Source: Microbacterium testaceum (lineage in GTDB: Bacteria > Actinomycetota > Actinomycetes > Actinomycetales > Microbacteriaceae). From it: a DNA stretch of 64,000 bases. Location of the stretch: assembly GCF_006539145.1 (NCBI RefSeq), contig NZ_BJML01000007.1, forward strand, positions 124,001 to 188,000, written 5' to 3'. Each line of letters opens with the position of its first letter. Position 1 is the stretch's first letter. A program made the position numbers and the translations under genes. The notes below the pieces were generated by a model, which saw only the letters and a list, made by a program, of their open reading frames with translations, did no database searches and was not told where the DNA came from. This document shows positions 8,221 through 15,504 of this stretch, in pieces.

Positions 8221-8604
8221 TCACCTCGCGGCGAGCAGTGCTTTCGACTTCGCCTCGAGGAAGCTCACGAGTGCGCCGAGCACGTTGACCTCGTTGCCGA
8301 GGTTGACCAGGGCGACAGCCCCGAGCTCGATGGTGGCGTCCCGCGCCTCCATCGTCGCCTTCCACGCGCCGTCCTCGCCCGTGATGGGCTGCAGGTACGT
8401 GATGGTCTTCGCCTCGGTGAGGTCGACGACGATCAGCCCGGTGTCGGGGTCGGTGTCGTCCTCCTGATCCAGGACGCGGATGTCGCTGCCCGTCAGGTAG
8501 CCGAGCGTGCGGAATTCTGTCAGCCACGCCTCGAGCAGTGCTTTGTCGAGCAGAGTGCGTACCGGCACGGGCCTCTCCGATCCATTCGCGCGAATGTGTC
8601 GCAC
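8221..8604 (-). CDS. Uncharacterised protein beside a MarR locus (127 aa)
   Basis: A 127-residue soluble protein I do not recognise. It has an N-terminal basic stretch (RHIRANGSERPVPVRT), an acidic centre (DQEDDTDPDTG) and a C-terminal helix (NVLGALVSFLEAKSKALLAAR). There is no signal peptide, membrane segment or cysteine pair. The GTG at 8604 is preferred because the longer open frame upstream would run into the neighbouring gene and has arginine/proline-rich non-coding composition. It lies downstream of, and on the same strand as, the DUF7882-like gene, so the two may be co-transcribed and controlled by the nearby MarR protein. Confidence 0.6.
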   Translation of the reverse strand: MRHIRANGSERPVPVRTLLDKALLEAWLTEFRTLGYLTGSDIRVLDQEDDTDPDTGLIVVDLTEAKTITYLQPITGEDGAWKATMEARDATIELGAVALVNLGNEVNVLGALVSFLEAKSKALLAAR

Positions 8605-8659
8605 CCCCACAGTATGCACGGTGCGGGGTCGGGCGGCATCGGGCTGGCTCGAAATGGTA

Positions 8660-9028
8660 TCAAGCAGCGCGTATGGAACGGCCGGCGGGGCGCGTGACGC
8701 GTGCGGGGGCGTGGACGGCCTGTTCGGCGGTCTCCCACGTGCGCGTGTCGATGACGAGACCCGAGGCGGCGTTCGCCTGGTCGGCGAGGGAGCGGAGGTA
8801 TTCCCCAACGAGCTGCTCCGGTTCGACGGCGTCGAAGACGAAGCGCAGGGGAATCGAGGGCTGCAGCCAGATGGTGGAGCGGCCGGTCTCTTCGGCCGTG
8901 CCCGTCCACGTCAGGGTGAAGGACTCACCGCGTCGGAGCTTGGTCGAGGTGATCACCTTGATGTATCCCATCAGGCGATCGGGCAGAACGATCGGGTTCA
9001 GATCCGATCCGTAAAACAACGTGGCCAT
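8660..9028 (-). CDS. Small Microbacteriaceae protein, DUF7882-like
   Basis: A 122-residue protein with a beta-rich core: MATLFYGSD at the start, the basic TSTKLRRGESFTLTW around residue 30, and a STIWLQPSIPLRFVFD strand pair near residue 52. I associate this pattern with a small family widespread in Microbacteriaceae (DUF7882), sometimes mis-labelled ATP-dependent DNA ligase. No ligase motif is present. GGAGATCG precedes the ATG. The promoter region is unusually AT-rich and shared with the divergent MarR gene, so it is the likely regulated target. Function unknown. Confidence 0.65.
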   Translation of the reverse strand: MATLFYGSDLNPIVLPDRLMGYIKVITSTKLRRGESFTLTWTGTAEETGRSTIWLQPSIPLRFVFDAVEPEQLVGEYLRSLADQANAASGLVIDTRTWETAEQAVHAPARVTRPAGRSIRAA

Positions 9029-9060
9029 GACGATCTCCTTCGCTTGGGGTCGCGGGCTAA

Positions 9061-9114
9061 TCTTTAAGGTAGCACGTATTTCACAGATTTAATTAATTAC
9101 GCAAAATATTCGAG
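9061..9114. promoter_or_regulatory. AT-rich divergent promoter with TAATTAATTA palindrome
   Basis: About 50 bp of unusually AT-rich DNA separate the divergent DUF7882-like and MarR genes. A perfect 10-bp palindrome TAATTAATTA lies at 9090-9099. MarR proteins typically bind such palindromes in their own divergent promoters, so this is the probable operator. Confidence 0.55.
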
Positions 9115-9168
9115 ATGTTCACTATGGTGGAGGTGTGGCCGGCCGGGCCGGAAGGGGAAGTGGCGGAA

Positions 9169-9597
9169 ATGACACAGTCCTCTGCGTTGACAGTGGCGCT
9201 CGACGAGTACGTCGGAGCACGAGATGAGATCGCCGCGAAGGCGCGAATCGACCTCGGTGTGAGCGAGCTCGAGGCGGCGGCTCTGCGCTGCATCGGCGAC
9301 GAGCCGGGCATCCGTCCGTCGCACCTGCGATCGCGTCTCGGGGTGACGCCGGCAGGTGTCACCACCCTCGTCGATCGCCTCATCGGCCGCGGGTTGCTGC
9401 GCCGCGAACTCGACGCGGACGACCGGCGCGTGAACCACATCTATCTCGAGATCGACCTCACCGTGGAGCCCTGGGCCGGTCTGCGCCGCTTCCCGACCGA
9501 GGTCGAAGCCGCCGTGCTGTTGGAGCCGCGCGAGGTCGCCGAGGCCGCCGCCGCCCTCCTCCACCGCATCACGGAACGGGTGCGTACGCGGGTCTGA
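9169..9597 (+). CDS. MarR family transcriptional regulator
   Basis: A 142-residue winged-helix protein. The helix-turn-helix spans roughly residues 37-65 (GIRPSHLRSRLGVTPAGVTT) and is followed by the wing RRELDADDRRVNH, a MarR hallmark. The ATG at 9169 is favoured over the in-frame ATG at 9115 because GGAAGGGGAAG lies eight bases upstream of it. The gene is divergent from two small unknown genes and probably represses them. Its last 29 bp overlap the 3' end of aztA on the other strand. A close paralogue lies at 30250-30699. Confidence 0.8.
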   Translation: MTQSSALTVALDEYVGARDEIAAKARIDLGVSELEAAALRCIGDEPGIRPSHLRSRLGVTPAGVTTLVDRLIGRGLLRRELDADDRRVNHIYLEIDLTVEPWAGLRRFPTEVEAAVLLEPREVAEAAAALLHRITERVRTRV

Positions 9598-10231
9598 GTC
9601 GGCCCGCCTCGAGGCGGACCACGACGTCGGCCTCGGCGATCAGCCTCTCGTCGTGGCTGACGCACGCGACGGTCGCACCTCGGCCGATCTCGTCATCGAT
9701 CGCCGAGCGGTTCAGCTCCGCGCTCTCCGCGTCGAGTCCCGTGGTCGGCTCGTCGAGCAGCAGGATGTCGGCTCTGCGCGCGAGGCCCTGCGCGAGAAGC
9801 GCGCGCTGGCGCTGCCCTCCGGACAGGGAGGAGAACGGACGCCGACTCAGGTGCGCCACGTCGAGCCGACGCATCGCCTGGTCGATCGCCTCTCGATGGG
9901 TGCGCCCCAGGCGGCGGAACGGGCCGACGCGGCCCCACGCCCCCACGGTCACCACATCGCGGACGGTGAGGGGGAGGTGTTCCGCGACGGCGGCACGTTG
10001 GGGGACGAAGGCGATCGACCGGTCGCCGGTCTCGATCGTCCCGGATGACGGCGGGCGCGCGCCCGCGAGGACTTCGAGCAGCGTCGACTTGCCCGCGCCG
10101 TTGGGGCCGACGATCACGGTGAGCGCCGCTGGGGGCAGGTCGAGGTCGACGCGATCGAGGGCGACCGTTCCGGGGAACTCGACGCGGAGACCGCGAGCGC
10201 GCAGGGCGGAGATCGTCATGGGCTCCATCAT
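9569..10231 (-). CDS. aztA: Zinc ABC transporter ATP-binding protein AztA
   Basis: A 220-residue ABC ATPase that should power zinc import on the cytosolic face. Walker A GPNGAGKS is at residues 42-49, the signature LSGGQ at 136-140, Walker B ILLLDEP at 156-162 and the H-loop histidine at about 193. Division from aztB across a Zur-type box fixes the assignment. Starts at 10231, 10228 and 10219 are possible. The last has a GGAG just upstream, while the first two would be nearly leaderless. The 3' end overlaps the MarR gene by 29 bp. Confidence 0.88.
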   Translation of the reverse strand: MMEPMTISALRARGLRVEFPGTVALDRVDLDLPPAALTVIVGPNGAGKSTLLEVLAGARPPSSGTIETGDRSIAFVPQRAAVAEHLPLTVRDVVTVGAWGRVGPFRRLGRTHREAIDQAMRRLDVAHLSRRPFSSLSGGQRQRALLAQGLARRADILLLDEPTTGLDAESAELNRSAIDDEIGRGATVACVSHDERLIAEADVVVRLEAGRLRPAYAPVP

Positions 10232-10238
10232 ATGAGTT

Positions 10239-10253
10239 TGATAACCGTTCTCA
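10239..10253. promoter_or_regulatory. Zur-type box TGATAACCGTTCTCA
   Basis: A 7-1-7 imperfect palindrome, TGATAAC-C-GTTCTCA, with one mismatch between arms. It closely follows the actinobacterial Zur box pattern. It lies in the 44-bp space between aztA and aztB and so can control both transcripts. Confidence 0.8.
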
Positions 10254-10275
10254 GTTAACGCTACGGTCGAACATC

Positions 10276-11130
10276 GTGTCCTGGCTCACCGATCCCTTCT
10301 CGCTCGAATTCGTTCAGCGTGCCCTCCTCGGCGGCGTGCTCGTCGCGGTGCTGTGCGCGGTGGCCGGTACCTGGGTGATCGTGCGGGGTATGGCCTTCCT
10401 CGGCGAGGCGCTCGCGCACGGCATGCTCCCCGGTGTGGCCCTGGCCACGGTGCTCGGCGTGCCGGTGCTGATCGGGGCGGCTCTCAGCGCCGTCGTGATG
10501 AGCCTCGGCATCGGCGCCGTGCAGCGGCGCGCGAAGCTCTCGTACGACACGAGCATCGGCCTGCTGTTCGTCGGCATGCTCGCGCTCGGCGTGATCGTGA
10601 TCTCCCACGCGCGCAGCTTCGCGACGGATGCCACGGCCATCCTCTTCGGCGACATCCTCGCCGTCACGAGTGCCGATCTCGTCGTCCTCGCGGTGGCGGT
10701 GGTGGTCGGAATCGCCGCCGTGACCTTGACGCACCGCTCTCTCGTCGCGCTCGCGATCGACGAGCGCGTCGCGCGAGTGCTGGGCCTCGGCCCGCGCCTC
10801 GCACAGACCGTGCTGGTCGGTCTGGTGACCCTGGCGGTCGTGGCCTCGTACCAGGCCGTCGGCTCGCTGCTCGTCGTGGGGCTGCTCGTCGCTCCCGCCG
10901 TCGCGGCGCGGCAGTGGACCGAACGCATCCCCTCGACCATGGTGCTCGCGGCCGGTATCGGTGCGGTCGCCGTCGCGGGCGGGCTGCTCGTGTCGTGGCA
11001 CGCCGCGACGGCGGCCGGAGCGACGATCGCCGCCACCGCGATCGTGGCCGCGGGCGTCTCGTGGCTGCTGCGCCTCGCGACGAACGAGGTGCGTCGTCGC
11101 GTTCCCGCCCTCCTGCCTGTACCCGCCTGA
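10276..11130 (+). CDS. aztB: Zinc ABC transporter permease AztB
   Basis: A 284-residue membrane protein of the ABC-3 (metal-type) permease family with about eight hydrophobic segments. The conserved stretch RGMAFLGEALAHGMLPGVAL lies near residue 37 and the cytosolic coupling region ERVARVLGLGP mid-protein. It starts with GTG at 10276, 22 bp from the Zur-type box, so its leader is very short. It is the first gene of an apparent four-gene transcript with two chaperone-like lipoproteins and the substrate-binding protein. It forms the import channel with AztA. Confidence 0.88.
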   Translation: MSWLTDPFSLEFVQRALLGGVLVAVLCAVAGTWVIVRGMAFLGEALAHGMLPGVALATVLGVPVLIGAALSAVVMSLGIGAVQRRAKLSYDTSIGLLFVGMLALGVIVISHARSFATDATAILFGDILAVTSADLVVLAVAVVVGIAAVTLTHRSLVALAIDERVARVLGLGPRLAQTVLVGLVTLAVVASYQAVGSLLVVGLLVAPAVAARQWTERIPSTMVLAAGIGAVAVAGGLLVSWHAATAAGATIAATAIVAAGVSWLLRLATNEVRRRVPALLPVPA

Positions 11131-11163
11131 CGTTCCTTCCCGTTCCCCCTGGAAAGCCCCCCC

Positions 11164-12378
11164 ATGCTCCCTCCCACCCGACGCCTCGCGCCCCTCGGCG
11201 CTCTTCTGCTCGTCGCCCTGGCCGGCTGCGCCGCCCCGTCTGCGCCGTCCGCGGCGACCTCCACCCCTCTCGTCGACGCGCACGGTCAGATCGACGGCGC
11301 CGCAGAGCTCGCCGAGCCCGCGCTCGGGCTCACCTCGATCGACGCCGACGGCCGGGTCTCGCACCTCGACCTCCTCGACGAGTCGACGGCCGACCTCGGA
11401 ACCGTCCGCGCGCCCGCGGCGGTGCATTCCGACGGTCGCTACCTCTTCTCCGCCGATGCGGACGGCGTCTCGATCGTCGACAGCGGGGTGTGGACGTGGG
11501 ATCACGTCGACCACTTCCACTACTACCGGGCTCCCGCCCGGGTGGTCGGCGAGGTCGCGGGCGAGGGCGTGGCCACGGTGGCGACCTCCAATTCGTCGAC
11601 CACGGGCGGCACGGGGGTGTTCTTCCCCGACTCCGGTGAGGCGGTCCTGCTCGACACCGAGGCGCTGTCGAAGGGCGAAGTGGCCGAGAAGTTCCGCGTG
11701 ACCACGGAGCCGGGCGCGGGTCTCGTCGTCCCCGCCGGGTCGTTCGCGGCGATCGCCGCCGCCGGGCAGGTGTCGCTGCACGCGGCGGACGGCACGGCCC
11801 TGGGGGCGACCACCCCGTGCGCGGATCCCGCGGGTACCATCACGACACGCGTCGGAGCGGTGATCGGATGCCGTGACGGCGCCGTGCTCGTGAGTGTCGA
11901 CGGCGAGCAGCCGGTCGCCGAGGTCATCGCCTACCCGCCCGGGACCACCGCGCCCCGCGCCACGGCCTTCCACAATCGCGAGGGACGACCGAGCGTCGCC
12001 GCTCTCGCGGGCGACGCCGGCGTCTGGATCCTCGACACCCGCGAGCGTGCGTGGACACTCCTGGCCGCCCCCGAGCCGCTCGTGCAGGTCACCGCCGTCG
12101 ACGACAAGAACGCGAACCTCCTGGCCCTCACCGCCGGTGGGCGGGTGCTGGTGCTGAACGGCGACACCGGCGCGGTGCGCGCGGCATCCGACCCCCTGGT
12201 CTCGGGGAGTCTCGCCGCGGGCCAGCCGGTGACCCTCGTCGCCGACCAGCAGCGCGCCTACCTCAACGGGCCGGCCGAGAACCGGATGTGGGAGATCGAC
12301 TTCGCCGACGGCGCACGCATCGCGCGCGAGTTCACCCCCGAGCGCACGCCGCTCTTCTTCGCAGAGACGGGACGCTGA
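11164..12378 (+). CDS. Lipoprotein with beta-propeller-like repeats, AztD-like
   Basis: A 404-residue exported lipoprotein: N-terminal signal peptide, lipobox ALAGC with the lipidated cysteine at about residue 22. The rest is strand-rich repeats with DG/NG turns (ADGRVSHLDLLD, VDGEQP, NGDTGAV), as in beta-propellers. A histidine cluster HVDHFH at 114-119 could bind zinc. It lies between aztB and aztC in the Zur-controlled operon and resembles AztD, the periplasmic zinc chaperone, but differs clearly from the second AztD-like protein at 13312. It may pass zinc to AztC or act as a zinc store at the cell surface. Confidence 0.72.
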   Translation: MLPPTRRLAPLGALLLVALAGCAAPSAPSAATSTPLVDAHGQIDGAAELAEPALGLTSIDADGRVSHLDLLDESTADLGTVRAPAAVHSDGRYLFSADADGVSIVDSGVWTWDHVDHFHYYRAPARVVGEVAGEGVATVATSNSSTTGGTGVFFPDSGEAVLLDTEALSKGEVAEKFRVTTEPGAGLVVPAGSFAAIAAAGQVSLHAADGTALGATTPCADPAGTITTRVGAVIGCRDGAVLVSVDGEQPVAEVIAYPPGTTAPRATAFHNREGRPSVAALAGDAGVWILDTRERAWTLLAAPEPLVQVTAVDDKNANLLALTAGGRVLVLNGDTGAVRAASDPLVSGSLAAGQPVTLVADQQRAYLNGPAENRMWEIDFADGARIAREFTPERTPLFFAETGR

Positions 12379-12379
12379 C

Positions 12380-13279
12380 ATGCGCCGGATCCTCGCCGTC
12401 CTCGCCGCGGCCGCCTTGCTGTGCCTCGCCGGATGCAGCGGTACCGCGGCATCCGATCGTCCCCTGGTGGTGGTGACCACCAACATCCTCGGCGACGTCG
12501 TGTCGAAGCTGGCCGGCGACGACGTCGAGGTCCTGACGCTCATGCGACCGGGGGCCGACCCGCACTCGTTCGAGATCTCCGCCGCCGAGGCCGCGCGCAT
12601 GCGCTCGGCCGACCTGCTGGTCGCCAACGGGCTCGGTCTCGAGGAGGGCCTGCAGCAGCACCTCGACGCCGCGGCCGCCGACGGGGTGGACACGGTCGTC
12701 GCCGGCGACGTGGTCACCGTGCTGCCGTACACCTCGGCCGATGCGGAGGGAGCCGACGATCCGCACTTCTGGACGGATCCCGCGCAGATGATCGCCGTGG
12801 TCGACCGGCTCGCGCCCGTGCTCGAAGGTCTGGGCGGAGCGGAGGTCGCCGAGCGTTCGGTCGCCTATCGCGCACAGCTCGAGAAGCTCGATGCCGACAT
12901 GACCGCGGCCTTCGCCGCGATCCCCGCCGAGCGGCGCGCCCTCGTCACCAACCATCACGTGTTCGGCTACCTCGCCGATCGCTTCGACTTCCGCCTCATC
13001 GGGGCGGTGATCCCCGGCGGGACGACCCTCGCCGCTCCGAGTACGAGCGACCTCGCCGACCTCGTCGCGGCCATCGACGAGGCGAAGGTGCCGACGATCT
13101 TCGCCGAGTCCTCGTCTCCCGACCGGCTCGTACGCGCGCTCGCCGAAGAAGCCGACCGCCACGTCGAGGTGACCGAGCTGTTCACCGAGTCGCTCACCGA
13201 CGCTTCGGGCGACGCCCCCGACTACCTGACCATGATGCGCGTCAACACGGAGCGCATCGCCACCGGGCTCTCTCCCTGA
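12380..13279 (+). CDS. aztC: Zinc ABC transporter substrate-binding lipoprotein AztC
   Basis: A 299-residue cluster A-I metal-binding protein that captures zinc outside the membrane. Lipobox CLAGC places the lipidated cysteine at residue 19. Likely zinc ligands are H62 (GADPHSFE), H129 (DDPHFW), H192/H193 (TNHHVFGYL) and an acidic residue in FAESSSPD (243-248). The long histidine-rich loop found in ZnuA is missing, which fits a protein loaded by a dedicated chaperone. It starts one base after the stop of the preceding lipoprotein gene, so the two are tightly coupled. Confidence 0.9.
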   Translation: MRRILAVLAAAALLCLAGCSGTAASDRPLVVVTTNILGDVVSKLAGDDVEVLTLMRPGADPHSFEISAAEAARMRSADLLVANGLGLEEGLQQHLDAAAADGVDTVVAGDVVTVLPYTSADAEGADDPHFWTDPAQMIAVVDRLAPVLEGLGGAEVAERSVAYRAQLEKLDADMTAAFAAIPAERRALVTNHHVFGYLADRFDFRLIGAVIPGGTTLAAPSTSDLADLVAAIDEAKVPTIFAESSSPDRLVRALAEEADRHVEVTELFTESLTDASGDAPDYLTMMRVNTERIATGLSP

Positions 13280-13311
13280 CGAGACCCACCCCACCGAAGA
13301 AAGAGACACCA

Positions 13312-14514
13312 ATGCGCAGCTTCTCCCTGCCCCGCGCGGGCCTTGTCGCCCTCGCGATCGGCGCCACCGTCACCCTGTCGGCCTGCGCCGGCGGCACCGC
13401 TCCCGGGTCCGCCGCCCCGGCGTCGACCGCCCCCGCTGACGCGGCTACGCGCGTCGCGCTGTCATACCCCGGCGGCATCCTGGTGCTGGACGGTCAGACC
13501 CTCGAGACCGTCGGCGACTTCCCGTCGGAGGAGTTCACCCGCCTGAACTCCGCCGGCGACGGCCAGCACATCATGGTGACCATGAGCGAGGGCTTCCAGG
13601 TTCTGGATGCCGGGACCTCGGCCGCCGAGCCCGAGCTCACCGACCTCGTCTTCCCGGCGTCGAAGCCCGGTCACGTGGTGACGCACGGAGGAAAGACGGT
13701 GCTCTACGCCGACGGCACGAGCGACTCGACGATCTTCGACACCGATGCCCTGCTGGCATCCACCGAGTCCCTGCCCGCGGTCGAGACGGTTCCGGGCGTC
13801 GAGGCGCACCACGGTGTGTCGATCGTGCTCGAGGACGGCTCGTTCGTGACCACCGTGGGCAACGCCAACGGTCGCACGGGCATCGTGGTGAAGGATTCCT
13901 CGGGTGCGACGATCGCCGATAACGCGGCCTGCCCGGGTGTGCACGGTGAAGGCACCGCCAAGGACGAGGTCGTCGTCTTCGGGTGCGACAACGGCGCTCT
14001 CGTGCTCGACGAGGGTCAGATCACCAAGATCGAGGCCTTCGACCAGCCATACGGACGCTCGGGCAACATGTTCGTGAGCGAGACCAGCCCGCTCGTGCTC
14101 GGCGACTACAAGGACGACCGTGACGCCGAGGGTTACCTGCTGCACCGCGTCTCCGTCGTCGACACGGCCGCCAAGACGCAGACCGTCATCGACATGCCCG
14201 CAGGGGCCGAGTACACCTTCCGTGACCTGGCGCGCGGTCCGCGGGATATGGGATACGTCCTGGCCTCTGACGGTGCGATCCACGTGCTCGACCTCGAGAA
14301 GGGGACGTTCACCGACGCCTTCCCCGTGATCGACGCGTGGGAGGGCCCGGCGGAGTGGCAGGACGCGCACCCCGCCATCAAGGTCTCGGGCGACATCGCC
14401 TACGTGACCGAGCCCGCGAAGAACGCCGTGCACGCGGTCGATCTCACCACCGGTGAGGTCGTGAAGAGCGTCACCCTCGAGAAGACGCCGAACGAGATCG
14501 CGCTGACGCGCTGA
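13312..14514 (+). CDS. aztD: Zinc metallochaperone AztD (beta-propeller lipoprotein)
   Basis: A 400-residue exported lipoprotein with lipobox TLSAC (lipidated Cys25). The body is made of repeated strand pairs, for example GDGQHIMVTMSEGFQVLDAG, GKTVLYADG, VEAHHGVSIVLEDGSF and GNANGRTGIVVKDSSG, as in the AztD beta-propeller that hands zinc to AztC. Histidines in QHIM and EAHHG are candidate ligands. It is last in the azt operon, 32 bp after aztC, with GAAGAAAGAG before the ATG. This is the better AztD match of the two propeller lipoproteins here. It ends 3 bp from the convergent LysR gene. Confidence 0.85.
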   Translation: MRSFSLPRAGLVALAIGATVTLSACAGGTAPGSAAPASTAPADAATRVALSYPGGILVLDGQTLETVGDFPSEEFTRLNSAGDGQHIMVTMSEGFQVLDAGTSAAEPELTDLVFPASKPGHVVTHGGKTVLYADGTSDSTIFDTDALLASTESLPAVETVPGVEAHHGVSIVLEDGSFVTTVGNANGRTGIVVKDSSGATIADNAACPGVHGEGTAKDEVVVFGCDNGALVLDEGQITKIEAFDQPYGRSGNMFVSETSPLVLGDYKDDRDAEGYLLHRVSVVDTAAKTQTVIDMPAGAEYTFRDLARGPRDMGYVLASDGAIHVLDLEKGTFTDAFPVIDAWEGPAEWQDAHPAIKVSGDIAYVTEPAKNAVHAVDLTTGEVVKSVTLEKTPNEIALTR

Positions 14515-14517
14515 CCG

Positions 14518-15405
14518 TCACCGACCGCCCCGGTCGTACGCCACCTGCAGTGCTCCGCGCACCGCGCGTACGCCGGGGCGGTCGGCCGTTCCTCGACGGA
14601 CGGCCGTGAACACCTCGCGTCGCGGCTGGCCCGGCAGGCCCACGAGTCGCACGGGCGGCGTCTCACCCGCGAAGACGAGATCGGGGATCATGCCGACGGC
14701 ATGACCGGATGCCACGAGCCGGGCGTGCGCGGTCAGGTCGGCCATCTCGAAGCGCACGTCGGGCTCGAACCCGGCGGCGCGGCACTGCTGCGTGGCCCAC
14801 TGCCGGGCGGCGGTGCCCACCGGCTCCATGACCCAGGCGCGCTCGCGCAGGTCCTCCAGGTTCTGCGCCGGATCGTCGCTCGAGACGGCGAGACGGATGG
14901 CATCCCGCCCCAGCAGGCTGCGCTCGAGACCCTCGCGGTGCTCGCGCGTGTGACCCGGGTACTGCTCTGCGACGACGAGATCGAAACCGCGCGCCGCGAC
15001 CTCGAACAGCCCCTCCTCGGGAGCGAGTTCGGCCACCTCGATGCGCAGCTGCGGCTCGCTCTCGGCCAGGGCGTCGAGGGCTCCGGGGAGCAGGCCGTGG
15101 GCGGCGGACTGCATGACCGCCACCCGCACGGGTGCCAGCGATGGACGCATGTGCTCCAGCTCGGCGCGGGCTGCCTCGTCGGCGGCGAGCATGCGCGCCG
15201 CGTGGGCGGCGAGGGCGGCTCCCTGCGCGGTGAGGCGCACGCGACGGCCGTCGGGCTCGAGCAGGGGCACCCCGGCCTCCTTCTCGAGCAGGGCGAGCTG
15301 CTGTGAGATGGTCGACGGACTGTACGACAGGGCGTCGGCGACGGCGGCGAGAGTGCCCCGCACCGACAGCTCGTGCAGCAGGCGCAGACGGCGCAGATCG
15401 AACAT
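14518..15405 (-). CDS. LysR family regulator, probable putA regulator
   Basis: A 295-residue LysR-type regulator. The N-terminal helix-turn-helix spans residues 1-60 (FDLRRLRLLHELSVRGTLAAVADALSYSPSTISQQL) and the effector-binding domain runs from about 90 to 290. It is divergent from putA with 99 bp between starts, the classic layout for a regulator and its target, so it probably controls proline catabolism and autoregulates. Proline or a downstream metabolite would be the natural effector. It converges on aztD with only 3 bp between stops. Confidence 0.85.
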   Translation of the reverse strand: MFDLRRLRLLHELSVRGTLAAVADALSYSPSTISQQLALLEKEAGVPLLEPDGRRVRLTAQGAALAAHAARMLAADEAARAELEHMRPSLAPVRVAVMQSAAHGLLPGALDALAESEPQLRIEVAELAPEEGLFEVAARGFDLVVAEQYPGHTREHREGLERSLLGRDAIRLAVSSDDPAQNLEDLRERAWVMEPVGTAARQWATQQCRAAGFEPDVRFEMADLTAHARLVASGHAVGMIPDLVFAGETPPVRLVGLPGQPRREVFTAVRRGTADRPGVRAVRGALQVAYDRGGR

Positions 15406-15504
15406 GGCATCCCTTCGGCTCTGTCGAACAGTATGCGTCAGGAATCATCGCTTTTCTCGAACGAATGCTCGCTCCACACTGAGAGCATCCGAGGAAGGAT
15501 CGCC
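15406..15504. promoter_or_regulatory. LysR/putA divergent promoter region
   Basis: The 99-bp gap holds a short TTCTCGAACGAA dyad-like element that could be a LysR-type site, and GAGGAAGGA, a strong ribosome site for putA at about 15490-15498. No clear -35/-10 pair is obvious. Confidence 0.45.

Noticed and set aside
8660..9028. Annotation as ATP-dependent DNA ligase
   Set aside because: The protein has 122 residues and no KxDG or other ligase motif. That label seems to be a carried-over mis-annotation of the small family.
10261..12732. A long open frame on the minus strand opposite the azt genes
   Set aside because: Its composition is Arg/His/Gly-rich without a domain, and the plus-strand genes here have clear families, operon order and lipoboxes. 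It is a high-GC shadow frame.
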